A DNA stretch of 64,000 nucleotides from Lucinisca nassula (lineage: Eukaryota; Mollusca; Bivalvia; Lucinida; Lucinidae). The DNA is taken from the NCBI GenBank assembly GCA_963580285.1, contig OY757012.1, positions 173,187,994 through 173,251,993 on the forward strand. The letters are read 5' to 3'. The notes under the pieces are model-generated. The model was not told where the DNA came from and searched no databases. It worked only from the letters and a program-made list of their open reading frames with translations. Numbering within the stretch: position 1 is the first letter of the stretch; each line of letters starts with the position of its first letter. The position numbers and the translations under genes were made by a program. Positions 42,992-53,135 of this stretch are shown piece after piece.

Positions 42992-43661
42992 CGTTTTTTT
43001 TTCTGAAATGAATTGAATTGGGTCCATTTTATGTGAAAATATTTGGCTTCATTGTTTTACCCCTGGAGCCCATTTTGGGACTCTCATTTCAATAAATTGG
43101 CCCAGAATCCAGTTTTGTAGCTGTAATCCCATATGTTTTTCGTGTTCAAATGGATATTTACGTTTTATTCGATTGATTTGGTGCCATCTTATATGAAAAA
43201 AGATGGGATCCAATTTTGTTTACCCTTGGAATCCACACTGGAGCTTGGGCTCCAATTTTAACCCATTTAGTACCGGAAACCCCAAAACGGGTACCAGGGC
43301 AAACAGTGCAGGTCCAGATCAGACGCCGCAGAACGCGGCGTCTGATCAGGGCCTCCACTGTTTGCAGAAAGTTCAGCCATTTTCCTAAGCAATTTTGAAG
43401 AAAACACAACCTGACACCCCTAAATTTTGAAATGGGCTAATGCTATATATAAGGAGGAAGATTCCGCTTGGTACTAAAAGGGTTGATAAATGTGCCTAGA
43501 ATCAGTTTCGGTAACTCTAATCTTTAAGGATTCTTGTGCTATAGTTTGTTTACTTTATTTGTCTGATTTAGGACCATACTGATTAGGCTTAATCGAATGC
43601 GTTCCCATTTCAAATCAATAGGGGTCATATTCCATTTCGGTAGCTGCAATCACTTAAGATT
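42992..43661. other. unassigned sequence with one hairpin
   Basis: About 43290-43372 is the hairpin CAGATCAGACGCCGCAGAAC / GCGGCGTCTGATCAGGGCCT flanked by GCAAACAGTG and CACTGTTTGC. The small ORFs here translate only that. Confidence 0.65.
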
Positions 43662-44882
43662 GCACGACCCGCAGAAAAAGCGACCGACTGAAGTCGGTTG
43701 ATTTTCTAAGAGTGCCCTAAAATCACCGTGTCATTCTGTCAGTCTGTCCGTCCGTAACCCGTTTGAAAAATTGGTGATAGTGACTTAACCGCTTGGAATA
43801 TTTAAACAATTTTGGCATACTGATAGATATCAATGAGATCTAACCAATGAACTTCCGAAATATAACATTCCATTTAGTATAGCCTCGCCGAGGCGAAAAA
43901 TCCGTAACCCGTTTGTGAAAATTGGTGATAGTGACTTAACCGCTTGGAATATTTAAACAATTTTTGGCATACTGATAGATATCAATGAGATCTAACCAAT
44001 GAACTTGCGAAATATTACATTCCATTTAGTATAGCCTCGCTGAGGCGAAAAATGTGAAAATTTTCGAACTGCTTCTCCTCGGAAACCGTTGGGCCGATTG
44101 AAGTCAAATTTCATATGGAGCCTCTATGGGATGGGGGAAACCAAAATTTGCTCATGGGGTCCAGGTCACATGACCAAAATGGCCGCCATGCCATATATGG
44201 TCTGTCTTGTCTGTCCGATCGTAACCCGTTTGTGAAAATTGGTGATAGTGACTTAACCGCTTGGAATATTTAAACAAGTTTTGGCATACTTATAGATATC
44301 AATGAAATCTAACCAATGAACTTGCGAAATATTACATTCCATTTAGTATAGCCTCGCCGAGGTGAAAAATGTGAAAATTTTCGAACTGCTTCTCCTCGGA
44401 AACCGTTGGGCCGATTGAAGTCAAATTTCATATGCAGCCTCTATGTGATGGGGGAAACCAAAATTTGCTAATGGGGTCAAGGTCACATGACCAAAATGGC
44501 CGCGAAGCCGTATATGGTAAAAACCCTTCAAAAGTAGTCTTCTCCAGAACCACTGGGCAGATTTCCACGAAACTTGATAAATAGCAGCTGGGACGTAGGC
44601 CCATCATAAATTGCTAAAAATGGTGACCCTGGGTTGACCTTGACCTTCTTTGTGCCTAGGTCAAACTTTGACACATATGCTTTTGTATTGGAAAAGTGAG
44701 AATGCATTTTATCCTGCAAACGATTCAGAATACAGTACTAAAGTATAAGATATATTTTTGCTCCTTACGATAAGGCGCATTTATTGGGGGAACCGTTTTA
44801 GGCCCAGGTCACATGACCAAAATGGCCGCCATACCCATATATGGTAACACTCATAAAGCTAAAAGCATCCGGCGGGTCGTGC
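43662..44882 (-). mobile_element. 1.2-kb non-autonomous element, inverse copy
   Basis: Perfect 11-bp inverted ends GCACGACCCGC (43662-43672) and GCGGGTCGTGC (44872-44882). The internal order mirrors 12329-13562: repeated GGTGATAGTGACTTAACCGC, TAGTATAGCCTCGCCGAGGC and CACATGACCAAAATGGCCGC blocks. There is no frame. TGCA occurs just outside the shared CGACCCGC at both ends, possibly part of the repeat rather than a target duplication. Confidence 0.8.
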
Positions 44883-45452
44883 ACTTCAGCTGAACCACTG
44901 GTTATTTAGCTTGAATTGAGTTGTTATCCCCTTTTTTAATTTGCTTTATTTAATTGATTTGGGGTCATTCCGTACCAAATTGACTGGGTTTAAGTTTCTT
45001 TGGTTTTTGTTGTTGTTGGTTTTTCGCCACTGGAGCCCATTTCAGAAAACGGGAACCTGCGGTTTGGAATTGGGCTCAAATTTCAATACAAATGGGCTCC
45101 AATTTCAATACAATACAACTGGCCTAGAGACCTATGGTAATTGATGTTCCTTCGATGTCCGTGCTAAAATTGTTTATTGTTTCACTGGTTGGTCTGTGAC
45201 TATGCTATCTGAAACTGATTTGTTGAAAATTTTGTGACTCCTACACCCATTTGCAGGTTCTCATTTCAATAAAGTTGGCACAGAGCACATTTCGGCAGCT
45301 GTAAGTCTCTGTGACTTTTTGCGATGAAATTCAGCTAAGTATGATGCAAACCGGAGACTCCTGGCAAACTTCAATCATTTTGTGATACACTCATGTAATT
45401 CCCTGACACGGGTTTTTCATTCTGCTCCTTGATCTCGTATCTAACGGCCTAC
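44883..45452. other. unassigned sequence
   Basis: Short repeats of GGGCTCAAATTTCAATACAA and GGGCTCCAATTTCAATACAA near 45072-45110. No gene. Confidence 0.5.
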
Positions 45453-45465
45453 TTAACCGGTAGGA

Positions 45466-45767
45466 TTTGTTTGTTTGATTTGATGTTTAACGTCCCCGTC
45501 AACACCATAAAGGTCATTTTGGAGACGTTGCTTCCAATTTTGTGGGACTTTTACCCGACATTGAGATGAAATGACATCTCAAGCCCTGTCGCCCAATGAA
45601 ACCAATAGGGTTTATAAGCATGGACGGTCCAACTCGCACCGCATTGCCTGTGCAGGCTTAGATCCTCTAAGCGGTTTACCAGTACTCGTGTGCGGGTCGG
45701 ATTCAGCTCTGCGTGGAAGCATCATGCAGACCATTTATTTCTTCAAACCCCAGTGTGCGGGGGCCCA
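45466..45767 (-). mobile_element. SINE family A copy
   Basis: 302 bp, minus orientation, flanked by the perfect 13-bp duplication TTAACCGGTAGGA at 45453-45465 and 45768-45780. One of the best-preserved copies. The plus and minus ORFs over it are artefacts. Confidence 0.95.
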
Positions 45768-45780
45768 TTAACCGGTAGGA

Positions 45781-46249
45781 AGTACAGAGAAAACGATGTG
45801 ATAGAAAGTGTGCATATAATTCAGTATCGTAAATGCTGGCTGGTAGAGCTTTTTTGACATTTGATATGCTTATTAGTAAGGTTGCCAATTTGCACATTCG
45901 AATAGACTTCATAGAAAACATTTGTATTCGACCAATTTGTTTAACAGAATTTCATGTATATACTACACATTTCAATGTTCATTAGACTTTGGTGTGGACA
46001 TGACACACAGTAACAAATTACGAGGTGGAGTCAATAAAAAAAACTAGCCTAACTTATTTCTGGCTGAAATTGATATCTTCTTTTTCGATGTAATTGCCCA
46101 ATAGAATTATTCACTTGGACAACCGCTGTTCCAATGCCATTAGCCCAGAACTGAAGAAGCCAGGGTCCTTGTCTCCGACCCACTCCTCAACTACCGCCAG
46201 GACTTCTTCGTTGGACCGGAAATGAAGGAAAGGTTCCCTCTATCTTGCA
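45781..46249. other. unassigned sequence
   Basis: No gene recognised. Sequence near 46200-46310 may already be upstream Penelope coding sequence. Confidence 0.45.
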
Positions 46250-47745
46250 TGCAATGTAAGAAAATGCTTTTTCACTTCTGAAGACCATAGAAATTATATT
46301 TATGGTCATGTCAGAAAGTGTGTGAAGCTCTCACCGTTCTACTTGACAATATTTACATACGATTTTGTACTCAGTTATTTAGACAAATCGTGGTTATTCC
46401 AATGGGTACGAATAACGCACCCCCTTTGGTTGATCTGTCCTTGTTTTATTTAGAAAGAGGCTTCATGCTGTCCCTTTCCGTTGAAAACCAATCTGAAATC
46501 ATTGAAGCCTTTAGTTCGACTTCTAGATATTTGGATTATTTATTAAATATTGACAATTTCTATTCCGATGGTTTGATCAGTCAAATTTACACCCCCCCCC
46601 CCCACAACCCCCACAGAACTTCAGTTTAATAAAGCAAATTCTTCTGATACAGAGGCCCCACTTTTGGATTTACATCCATATATTGCAGACGGTTTTGTTT
46701 CCTGCAAAATTTATGATAAACGCGATGATTATGATTTTAAGAATGTAAATTTTCATTTCTTGGATGGCGTTGTTCCTTATGCGGCATCCTGTGGCGTTTA
46801 AATTTCGCAATTAATTCGACTTGCCAAAGTGTCTAAGCATGTAACTGACTTCAACACTCGCTTTAAATTCTTAGCTGCTAAACTTCTTATTCAGGGTTAT
46901 CGGTATCATAAACTACGCAAAGCCTTTTCTTAATTTTATAGACGTCGTTCCGTTTGAATATCAAAATTCAATGTTGGACTTAAATCTGTTCTGCAACAAG
47001 GTCTTTTGTGGTGACTTAGTATATAAATTCAGAAACGTACATTCTTGCAATGATTTCCGTACCCAATTTCGTAAAATCATTCTTCGATATTCAAAGATTG
47101 CGTAGAACATAAATACCATGCAGCAGACTACATGCATGGTAGTTAACCCATTCACGGTTGTTAACTTTGCTTCCCTGTTTAATGGCACACAGGTGGGCCA
47201 GGCCTCAGATTCTATACCGATTCTATGACATTGCGTAAAATCTTACTTATGTAATGCTCGCTGGTACCTGATGCTCTGTCTCTGGTTGTGCCCATCGGAG
47301 TCTAGTTGTTGGTTTTCTTTTCCTCAAGCATTTCAGTGGTTTGATGCTGTCGAGTCCTCACCGTTGTTTCATCTCTGTGGTTGTTTGATTTTTGTGTTCT
47401 CGGGGATGTTGCGCTGATGAGTTAGGAATCCTTCATGCGGCCTGAACAAATTATTTGTCTAAATCGCGACGGAAGTCAGAGCGAGGATTGCGGCCGCGAA
47501 AAATCGATTTAAGCCCCGAAGTGAAATTCGTTACACCGACCTTTCCAATGGGGTTCTTCTGTCGCGGTTTATTTTTTGTTATGGCTTGTCTTTGAATGTG
47601 TGTATCGCTAATATTTTTGTCTTGCATAGCCAATTGGCCATTGTGTGGGAAAGTAACTGTCCTTTTGGCTTTCCGCTACTCATGTTTCCATTGATGTGGG
47701 TCAATTGTATCGATTCCTGATCATTGCCATCACTTCTATTTTAAA
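46250..47745 (+). mobile_element. Penelope-like element, coding and 3' UTR
   Basis: A broken RT reading (46260-47230) is followed by a 3' UTR (47230-47745) ending TCAATTGTATCGATTCCTGA then CACTTCTATTTTAA. It is the longest Penelope copy here; its order defines which scraps at 17, 30, 32 and 52 kb belong to the family. The 5' end is undefined. Confidence 0.82.
46318..47230 (+). pseudogene. Penelope-like RT with a substituted catalytic residue
   Basis: The first frame (46318-46629) has LFRQIVVIPMGTNNAPPLVD (RT motif B region) and STSRYLDYLLNID. The catalytic block expected to be YxDD reads Y71-L-D73-Y74, so the second Asp is lost. A C run (46591-46604) disrupts the next stretch, and the family continues in other frames: EAPLLDLHPYIADGFVSCKI, YDKRDDYDF, SQLIRLAKVSKHVTDFNTRF and QGYRYHKLRKAFS, with stops. 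It is dead. Family assignment to Penelope-like elements is by motif order and moderate in certainty. Confidence 0.75.
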
Positions 47746-47789
47746 CTTCTTTGGCCTCGGAGACCCCGGCCCTACTCACTGATGACTTT

Positions 47790-48311
47790 GAGTTTTATTC
47801 TCTATTTCATGGACCCAGGTCTCATCTTTGGTCACCAGACATGAAAGAAAATCACCTTTCATTGGCCTAAACCGCTTCCTAAATGCGCTGCATAGTGATG
47901 CTCTGGTTGCCATTTGCTTGTCGCTAAGAGATTGTGGGACCCAACTGGGCTGTTAACGTGCGCATACCAAAGCGATCATGTAAAATTGTTGAAACGCTAC
48001 CATGTGAAAGGTGTAATGCATTCGCTATTTCTTCCGACTTAATTCGCTTATCATTGCACCCAAGATCCCATACTTTGTTACACATTTCTTCATCAGAGGC
48101 ATCTGATGGGCGTCCAGACCTGGTTTCGTCTTCTAAAGACGTTCTACCGCGTTCGAATTCCCCAACCCAGAATTTAACTTGTGCGTACGATGGTGCAGAA
48201 GACCCATAAACATTGGTCTTCCTGACCTTTTTTCCCTTTCAAATACAAGTACCGAATTACAGCACGGTACTCAACTTTTGAAGAATAGCTTGCTGTTGCA
48301 TTGCTAGCCAT
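47790..48311 (-). pseudogene. Tc1/mariner transposase N-terminal remnant
   Basis: Minus strand from ATG 48311: SSKVEYRAVIRYLYLKGKKG, a frameshift, then APSYAQVKFWVGEFERGRTS, ETRSGRPSDASDEEMCNKVW, EEIANALHLSHGSVSTILHD (helix-turn-helix), RFGMRTLTAQLGP and, near 47835, VTKDETWVHEIE, which carries the first Asp of the mariner catalytic triad. The rest of the catalytic domain is missing. The Penelope 3' end stops at 47745 and about 45 bp of other sequence lies between. The plus-strand ORF at 47934 is its shadow. Stops and shifts show it is inactive. Confidence 0.9.
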
Positions 48312-48330
48312 TACGTTCAATATCTTATGA

Positions 48331-48635
48331 CGGCCCCCGCCCATAGGGGCTTGAAGAAATATATGGGTGCATGATGCTTTCACGCAGAGCTGAATCCGGC
48401 CCGCACACTAGTACTGGTAAACCGCTTAGAGGATCTAAGCTTGTCCAGGAACCGCGGTGCGAGGCGGACCGTCCATGCTTATAAACCCTTTTTGGTTTCA
48501 TTTGGCGACAGGGCTTGAGATGTCATTTCATCTCAATGACGGGTAAAAGTCCCACAAAATTGGAAGCAACGTCTCCAAAATGACCTTTACAATGTTGACG
48601 GGGACGTTAAACCTCAAATCAAACAAACAAACAAA
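48331..48635 (+). mobile_element. SINE family A copy at the mariner 5' edge
   Basis: 305 bp from CGGCCCCCGCCCATAGGGGC to the (CAAA)n tail, flanked by the perfect 13-bp duplication CAATATCTTATGA (48318-48330, 48636-48648). The left duplication lies just upstream of the mariner ATG. Confidence 0.95.
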
Positions 48636-48843
48636 CAATATCTTATGAGTGAATGACACGATAAGAGTGCAATTTTGCCCGCATGCCTAAAACATGCATT
48701 GAAATAAGGCGTGAAAATCTTGGTCGTCTCGTGCAATTGGAAACGGGATAGGCTGGTTACTTATTGACTTGCCCTCGAATTGTACACCATTTAATCAGAA
48801 AACTTCAGACTATTACGTCACAAAATGACAAGGACAAAATAAC

Positions 48844-49110
48844 ATTACGAAAACACGCCTATTCAAATACACTGTAAATTTTAACGCCGAAAAAAAATGA
48901 AAATTTTTCGATAAAATTGTGATATTTTTTCTTATTTCTGCTCAAAATATAGATTGTGGGTACTCGTTAGAACCGCCTCGATGGGTACATACAATCTATA
49001 TTTTAGAGCAGAAATATGAAAAATAAGGTTTACCCCTCTAAACCCCCGTTTTACTATATAAAAGTGGTGTTCAAGGGGGTCAAAATTACAAAGGCGTATT
49101 TTCGTGATGG
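48844..49110. repeat. foldback MITE with ACGAAAACACGCCTAT ends
   Basis: ATTACGAAAACACGCCTATT at left and AAAGGCGTATTTTCGTGATG at right are inverted ends. The centre has GGGTACTCGTTAGAACCGCC and an ATATAGATTGTGGG / ACAATCTATATTTTAGAGC pair. Same inner family as 33.2 kb, different termini. Confidence 0.85.
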
Positions 49111-49184
49111 TATTTAGCCAATTATGACATAAGTGAGCAGGTGTCCAGTCCGATATGTTGCACTTTTGTTTATTTGATTGTTTG

Positions 49185-49500
49185 TTTGAGTTGAGGTTTT
49201 ATGTCCTCGTCAACACATTTTAGGTCATTTGGGGACATTGCTTCTAATTTTTTGGACTTTTACCCCGACATTGAGATGAAATCATGAAATAGACAAGTAT
49301 TTCTCATTGGTCACATGCTAATGAGCTCATCGGAGCTTGGAGAAATAGGTTTTTGCTGCATGGTGCTTCCACGCAGAGCTGAAACCGACCGCGCGTGAGC
49401 ATTGGTAAACAGCTTGGGTCTAATCCTGCCTAGGCAAAGTGGTGCGAGTCGGACCGTCCTTTCATATACATCTTATTGGTCTGTTGGGCGGTAGGCCCTC
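49185..49500. repeat. two partial SINE A copies facing each other
   Basis: About 49190-49290 is a minus-oriented 3' part (GTTGAGGTTTTATGTCCTCG, GACATTGAGATGAAAT). About 49329-49500 is a plus-oriented 5' part (ATCGGAGCTTGGAGAAATAG, GTGCTTCCACGCAGAGCTGA). Both are truncated and diverged. Confidence 0.8.
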
Positions 49501-50629
49501 ACAACAACTCAGCAGCACAAATAAATTGGTGAGAGTTTCATGTTTGGGTGCTCAAACCTCTGAAACGACAAAGAATGGACTGTTCTTGCCTGATGGGTTT
49601 AAGAAAGTCTAATCGATATTACTTTACCACAGACTCAGCCTGCAACAGCCATCTGTGCTTCTTCTTATAGCACAGCTGCATGGAAGTGAGCTAGGACAAC
49701 ACGCTGGTAAGTAATGTTTGAATAAAAATAAATGAGTTGTATTCTCTAATACTCTGGTAAAAGAATCACCGTTTTGTGGTGTCACTCGAGGATTCTTTCA
49801 CGTTAGGTGTAAAGTCATTTTCTCACATCAAAAACGTTACAAAAGTCAAAGGGACTTAAATGCATGTGATACAGTCCGTAATTCCCTAATTTTGCCAATT
49901 TTGGCGGGATTTCTTCTAACAATGGCCTCAGACTGTGAGAATTTGAAGGAAATAGCACGATTATTGTCGATGTTCAGTGTTTTATAACCGAAATAGATCA
50001 ACTCTAGTGTGTGTATTGTTGAGTTTTAAATCACAGTTTGTCGGTCAGTTGTAAGTAGACAAATCACCTGCGCTCCGCGCTCGTGATTTGATATACTTTG
50101 CAAATGATCTCTAAATTGTGATTTATCACTCAATATGTCACAGCTAGAGCTAAAAGTTTTAATGATACGACATTGTTATCTTTGAAAAACTTGGCCTAAC
50201 CTTACAGATAGAATCATGTCTTAATGAGTTAAGTTGGAGAGGATGAAGATAGGCCTAGCCTAATATCCAATCCACTGACATATTAGCACTATGTACTTGT
50301 GTATGTATGTATATGTATGTCATAAAATTTCTAATAAATAAATAAATGTCTTAATGGGGTGGTTCTTACATACAACCACAACATACGACGTCTGTCAAAA
50401 ATTGACAAGTTAATATGTACATTTCTATAAAATTCAGTTTTGGTTTATTTAAACAAGCACTTGGTGTCGTTATTTACGGTGAGTCATAAATATTCGTTTT
50501 GAAGCAATACTAAACTAATCGGCTTGTTTAGCCTTTACTTATGAAAAAGAAATCTCAAAGTAGAGCAAATTGTTTTATTCACCCTTTTTGTGGTAGGAGG
50601 TGCTGAAAGAATGTTGTTTTCTGCAATCT
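49501..50629. other. decayed CRE-family copy and unassigned sequence
   Basis: About 49795-50160 matches copies 2 and 3 of the 40-41-kb family (ACGTTAGGTGTAAAGTCATT, CAATGGCCTCAGACTGTGAG, GTCGGTCAGTTGTAAGTAGA). TATG repeats lie near 50300. No gene. Confidence 0.65.
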
Positions 50630-50891
50630 CATCACGAAAACACGCCTATATAACATAACTTTGACCCCCACTATTATGTAGTAAAACTGGAGTTTGCAGG
50701 GGTAAACCATATTTTTCTTTTTTCTGTCTAAAATATAGATGGTGGGTACTCGTTAGAACCGCGAGTACCCACTATGTATATTTTGAGTAGAAATAAGAAA
50801 AATACCACAAGTTTTCATCTAAAAATTTTCGTTTTTTTTTTTTTTTGGTTTTTAAGTTTACAACGCATTTGTATAGGCTTGTTTTCGTAAT
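50630..50891. repeat. foldback MITE with ACGAAAACACGCCTAT ends, second copy
   Basis: CATCACGAAAACACGCCTAT at left, TATAGGCTTGTTTTCGTAAT at right, centre GTGGGTACTCGTTAGAACCG / CGAGTACCCACTATGTAT. Confidence 0.85.
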
Positions 50892-51367
50892 ATCTGTTGT
50901 TACTTGTCTGATCCCGAGCTTCAGATGTGATACGTGTATGGGATTGCATCTATAACCAAGGAGTCAGTTCTCTACAGTACAAAAGAATCCTCTGCTGCAA
51001 ATTCCTCCAAAATGGTTATTTTTCAGATGAAACTTTGTGACATAATTCTTATTTGTTCCCCAAACATAGGCTGTGTTGCTGTGTACCTTGCTCGTTAGAA
51101 CCACCTCAATCAGTCAGGTATCGGTACCGACAATCTATGTCTTGGAGGAGAAAAAAGAAAAATGATGTCTTTCTCTATATAAAGTTGGCTTTAGAGGGGT
51201 GTTCATTACACGGACTTGTTCACATGATGAATAAACCGATTCCTCCTGAAGGACGGGTCTCCTCATGGGTGAATTCTATATCTTGAGAGTACAACCATAT
51301 ATATTGAAAAAGGTGTATCTCGTCAATTAGTGAATCCATTCCCATTGTAGGCTGCAATGTTCAGACT
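50892..51367. other. foldback MITE scrap and flank of the host gene
   Basis: About 51055-51230 has CCAAACATAGGCTGTGTTGC, ACAATCTATGTCTTGGAGGA and ACACGGACTTGTTCACATGA, a decayed copy of the same MITE family. The rest is likely downstream flank of the gene that ends at 51440. Confidence 0.6.
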
Positions 51368-51373
51368 TTTAAT
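51368..51373 (-). terminator. candidate polyadenylation signal of the 251-aa gene
   Basis: The minus strand reads ATTAAA about 67 bases downstream of the stop codon. It is the common variant of AATAAA. No transcript evidence. Confidence 0.4.
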
Positions 51374-51439
51374 ATCAAATACTTTCCAATTTAGCATTTT
51401 GTGCACTTAAATACATTATTTCATCTACACATGTAAAAC

Positions 51440-52195
51440 TCATGCAATTGTCTTTGATCTTTCTAATTCAGCAGCCACAACTTTTCCAGAATCAGAACTT
51501 CGCTTGCTTTTGGATGGACTGTAAAGCCTTGTAGCTGTGACGGGTGGTAAATGGAACATAGTTTTCTTCGAACGCTTATCATTATCCTCTTCTTCTTCCT
51601 CTTCATCGTCTTCACCATCACCGTTTTGCGAGCGCTCAAACCATAAGACCTTCTCCCGACGCATAGGCATGCTAGGACGATTTAAGATGGTGTCTAACAT
51701 TGGTACACATAGCTTCATGTTCATTACGCGTCCATCTGCCTTGCCGTCAGCTAACAGTTGTTTCGCTTTACGCATTTTTACATGCTGGTAATCGTTTTCT
51801 TTCAGGATCTTTTCAATTTCACCTTTAAGAGATTTCACTGACAGACCATTATATATCCCGAACTTATGAATCGGTCCATATTCTAAAGATGTTTCCGACT
51901 TGCGTCGTTTCAGACACTGTTGCACTCCTTTAATATGGGTCAGAGATTTGTTGAACGGCGTACTTATATGCCTGTGTCTGTCTAGAGAAAGTTTCTGTTC
52001 TCTGTCGACATAATGTTCATAATGACGTAAGTCTGTAAGATTATTTCCTTGTGTGAGGTACAGCTGCTTCCGATTTCTGGAAAGTTGTTTTGTCAAAGCG
52101 ACCAATCGAATTTCAGTTAACTGTGGGAGGACTACTTGAACTTTGGCATCTGTAGAGCAGTAAGGGCGCCCGGAACTGCTGTGTAGCAACGTCAT
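51440..52195 (-). CDS. hypothetical 251-aa protein, candidate host gene
   Basis: The only long ORF in the window without a transposon signature. Start ATG at 52195 is supported by an in-frame TAG nine bases upstream and by a splice-acceptor-like sequence (TTTTGTATATTTCCAG) ending at 52225, so the coding exon appears to be the last one, with at least one upstream 5' UTR exon not located. The protein is basic: an N-terminal part with LSRNRKQLYL (39-48), a His/Arg-rich stretch (57-76), KRRKSETSLEYG (96-107), a predicted helix VKSLKGEIEKILKENDYQHV (120-139), a middle block DGRVMNMKLCVPMLDTILNR (154-173), an acidic run of Asp/Glu (193-204) followed by KRSKK, and a Ser/Lys-rich tail. No signal peptide, membrane segment or domain is recognised. 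The acidic/basic pair might suit a nuclear protein; that is only a guess. It could also be a domesticated or foreign ORF. Confidence 0.7.
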   Translation of the reverse strand: MTLLHSSSGRPYCSTDAKVQVVLPQLTEIRLVALTKQLSRNRKQLYLTQGNNLTDLRHYEHYVDREQKLSLDRHRHISTPFNKSLTHIKGVQQCLKRRKSETSLEYGPIHKFGIYNGLSVKSLKGEIEKILKENDYQHVKMRKAKQLLADGKADGRVMNMKLCVPMLDTILNRPSMPMRREKVLWFERSQNGDGEDDEEEEEEDNDKRSKKTMFHLPPVTATRLYSPSKSKRSSDSGKVVAAELERSKTIA

Positions 52196-52209
52196 TGTTG
52201 TCTGCTATG

Positions 52210-52227
52210 GTTTCGTACACACCCCTG
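52210..52227 (-). promoter_or_regulatory. candidate splice acceptor upstream of the 251-aa ORF
   Basis: On the minus strand a T-rich tract runs into TTTCCAG with the intron end at 52225; the exon would continue GGGTGTGTACGAAACC to the ATG. The in-frame TAG means translation starts in this exon. Confidence 0.5.
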
Positions 52228-52442
52228 GAAATATACAAAATAACCAATTTAAGCTTGTACCCCATCAAACATCATTGGTTAACAGTGTGGAACTGATTAA
52301 GGCGCCTCAGAAGGTTTGCATAAAACTGTTTCTGTCAAACACAGTCGGGCTTCAATAGCTTCTCCTCCACAACTGTCTCTCTGAACATGTTATTTAAAAA
52401 TCAAAATATGAAAGCATATCGCAAAAAAGACGCGTCCAAATT
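52228..52442. other. probable intron or upstream flank
   Basis: No coding frame. No donor site was identified with confidence. Confidence 0.4.
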
Positions 52443-52515
52443 ATAGCATATAAAACAGAAGTGAAGGCAATGATCAGGAATCGATACAGTTAACCCACAG
52501 CTCCCATCAGAAAGA
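52443..52515 (-). mobile_element. Penelope 3' terminus fragment
   Basis: ACAGAAGTGAAGGCAATGAT then CAGGAATCGATACAGTTAAC is the complement of the family 3' end. About 70 bp. Confidence 0.72.
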
Positions 52516-52810
52516 GAGAAAAGGGGTAGAATAGATATTCTTGCACACCAGACAAGCAAATCCGTGATTTTACCCTGGGATAGAAATTTATGTTCTGACC
52601 CTGGTGTTCCGACCCCAAATCGAATATAATCGCGTGTTTGATAAATGCACTGGTTGATTACAACCTCATGCGCGGCGTCGTCATACGTGACGTCACTAAA
52701 CATTCATGTCGTGTCATCACAAAATGGCGGACGTCGGTAACCGAAGTGACAGCAGCATTAAAAATATGTGCTAAGAAATGGAAGGTATGCAAGAAAAAGA
52801 ATCCAATATG
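52516..52810. other. unassigned sequence
   Basis: AAAATGGCGGACGTCGGTAA near 52722 and GGCGTCGTCATACGTGACGT near 52674. No gene. Confidence 0.45.
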
Positions 52811-52930
52811 GGTGTGAGGGGTGGATAGAAAAATCCGTCCCGAGGGATCACTGTCCGGCATCACTCGGCAAGCCTCGTGATGCCGGACAGTGACCCTCGG
52901 GACGGATTTTTCTATCCACCCCTCACACAC
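52811..52930. repeat. near-perfect ~120-bp hairpin
   Basis: GGTGTGAGGGGTGGATAGAA, AAATCCGTCCCGAGGG and TCACTGTCCGGCATCAC are matched in order by GTGATGCCGGACAGTGA, CCCTCGGGACGGATTT and TTCTATCCACCCCTCACACA around a 12-base loop. Arms of about 50 bp; by eye one or two mismatches. Confidence 0.92.
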
Positions 52931-52944
52931 ATATAAGATTCTTA

Positions 52945-53135
52945 TAGTAGAGGAGATGAAAGACAGGAACAGAGGAGAAAGAATAAAATGTATGAAAGAA
53001 AAGAAGACTGAAAGTGAAAAATAAATAACAGCACTCTCCCTCTACCCTTACCTGCTGCAAGAACACAAGGCCTTGCTCAACTGTAAGCCATTATCAGTTT
53101 GATGCCCCGGTGGCATAAGATATTTTTTCTTAGGA
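52945..53135 (+). repeat. dispersed repeat with CTACCCTTACCTGCTGCAAG
   Basis: AGAGGAGATGAAAGACAGGA, then CTCCCTCTACCCTTACCTGC, TGCTCAACTGTAAGCCATTA and TGCCCCGGTGGCATAAGATA. The same order recurs at 53735-53990 and, inverse, at 4215-4400. Confidence 0.7.

Noticed and set aside
47934..48209. 91-aa plus-strand ORF
   Set aside because: Antisense of the mariner transposase remnant, which gives a clear family match on the minus strand.
51537..51791. 84-aa plus-strand ORF with a Ser run
   Set aside because: Shadow of the acidic Asp/Glu run in the minus-strand 251-aa gene.
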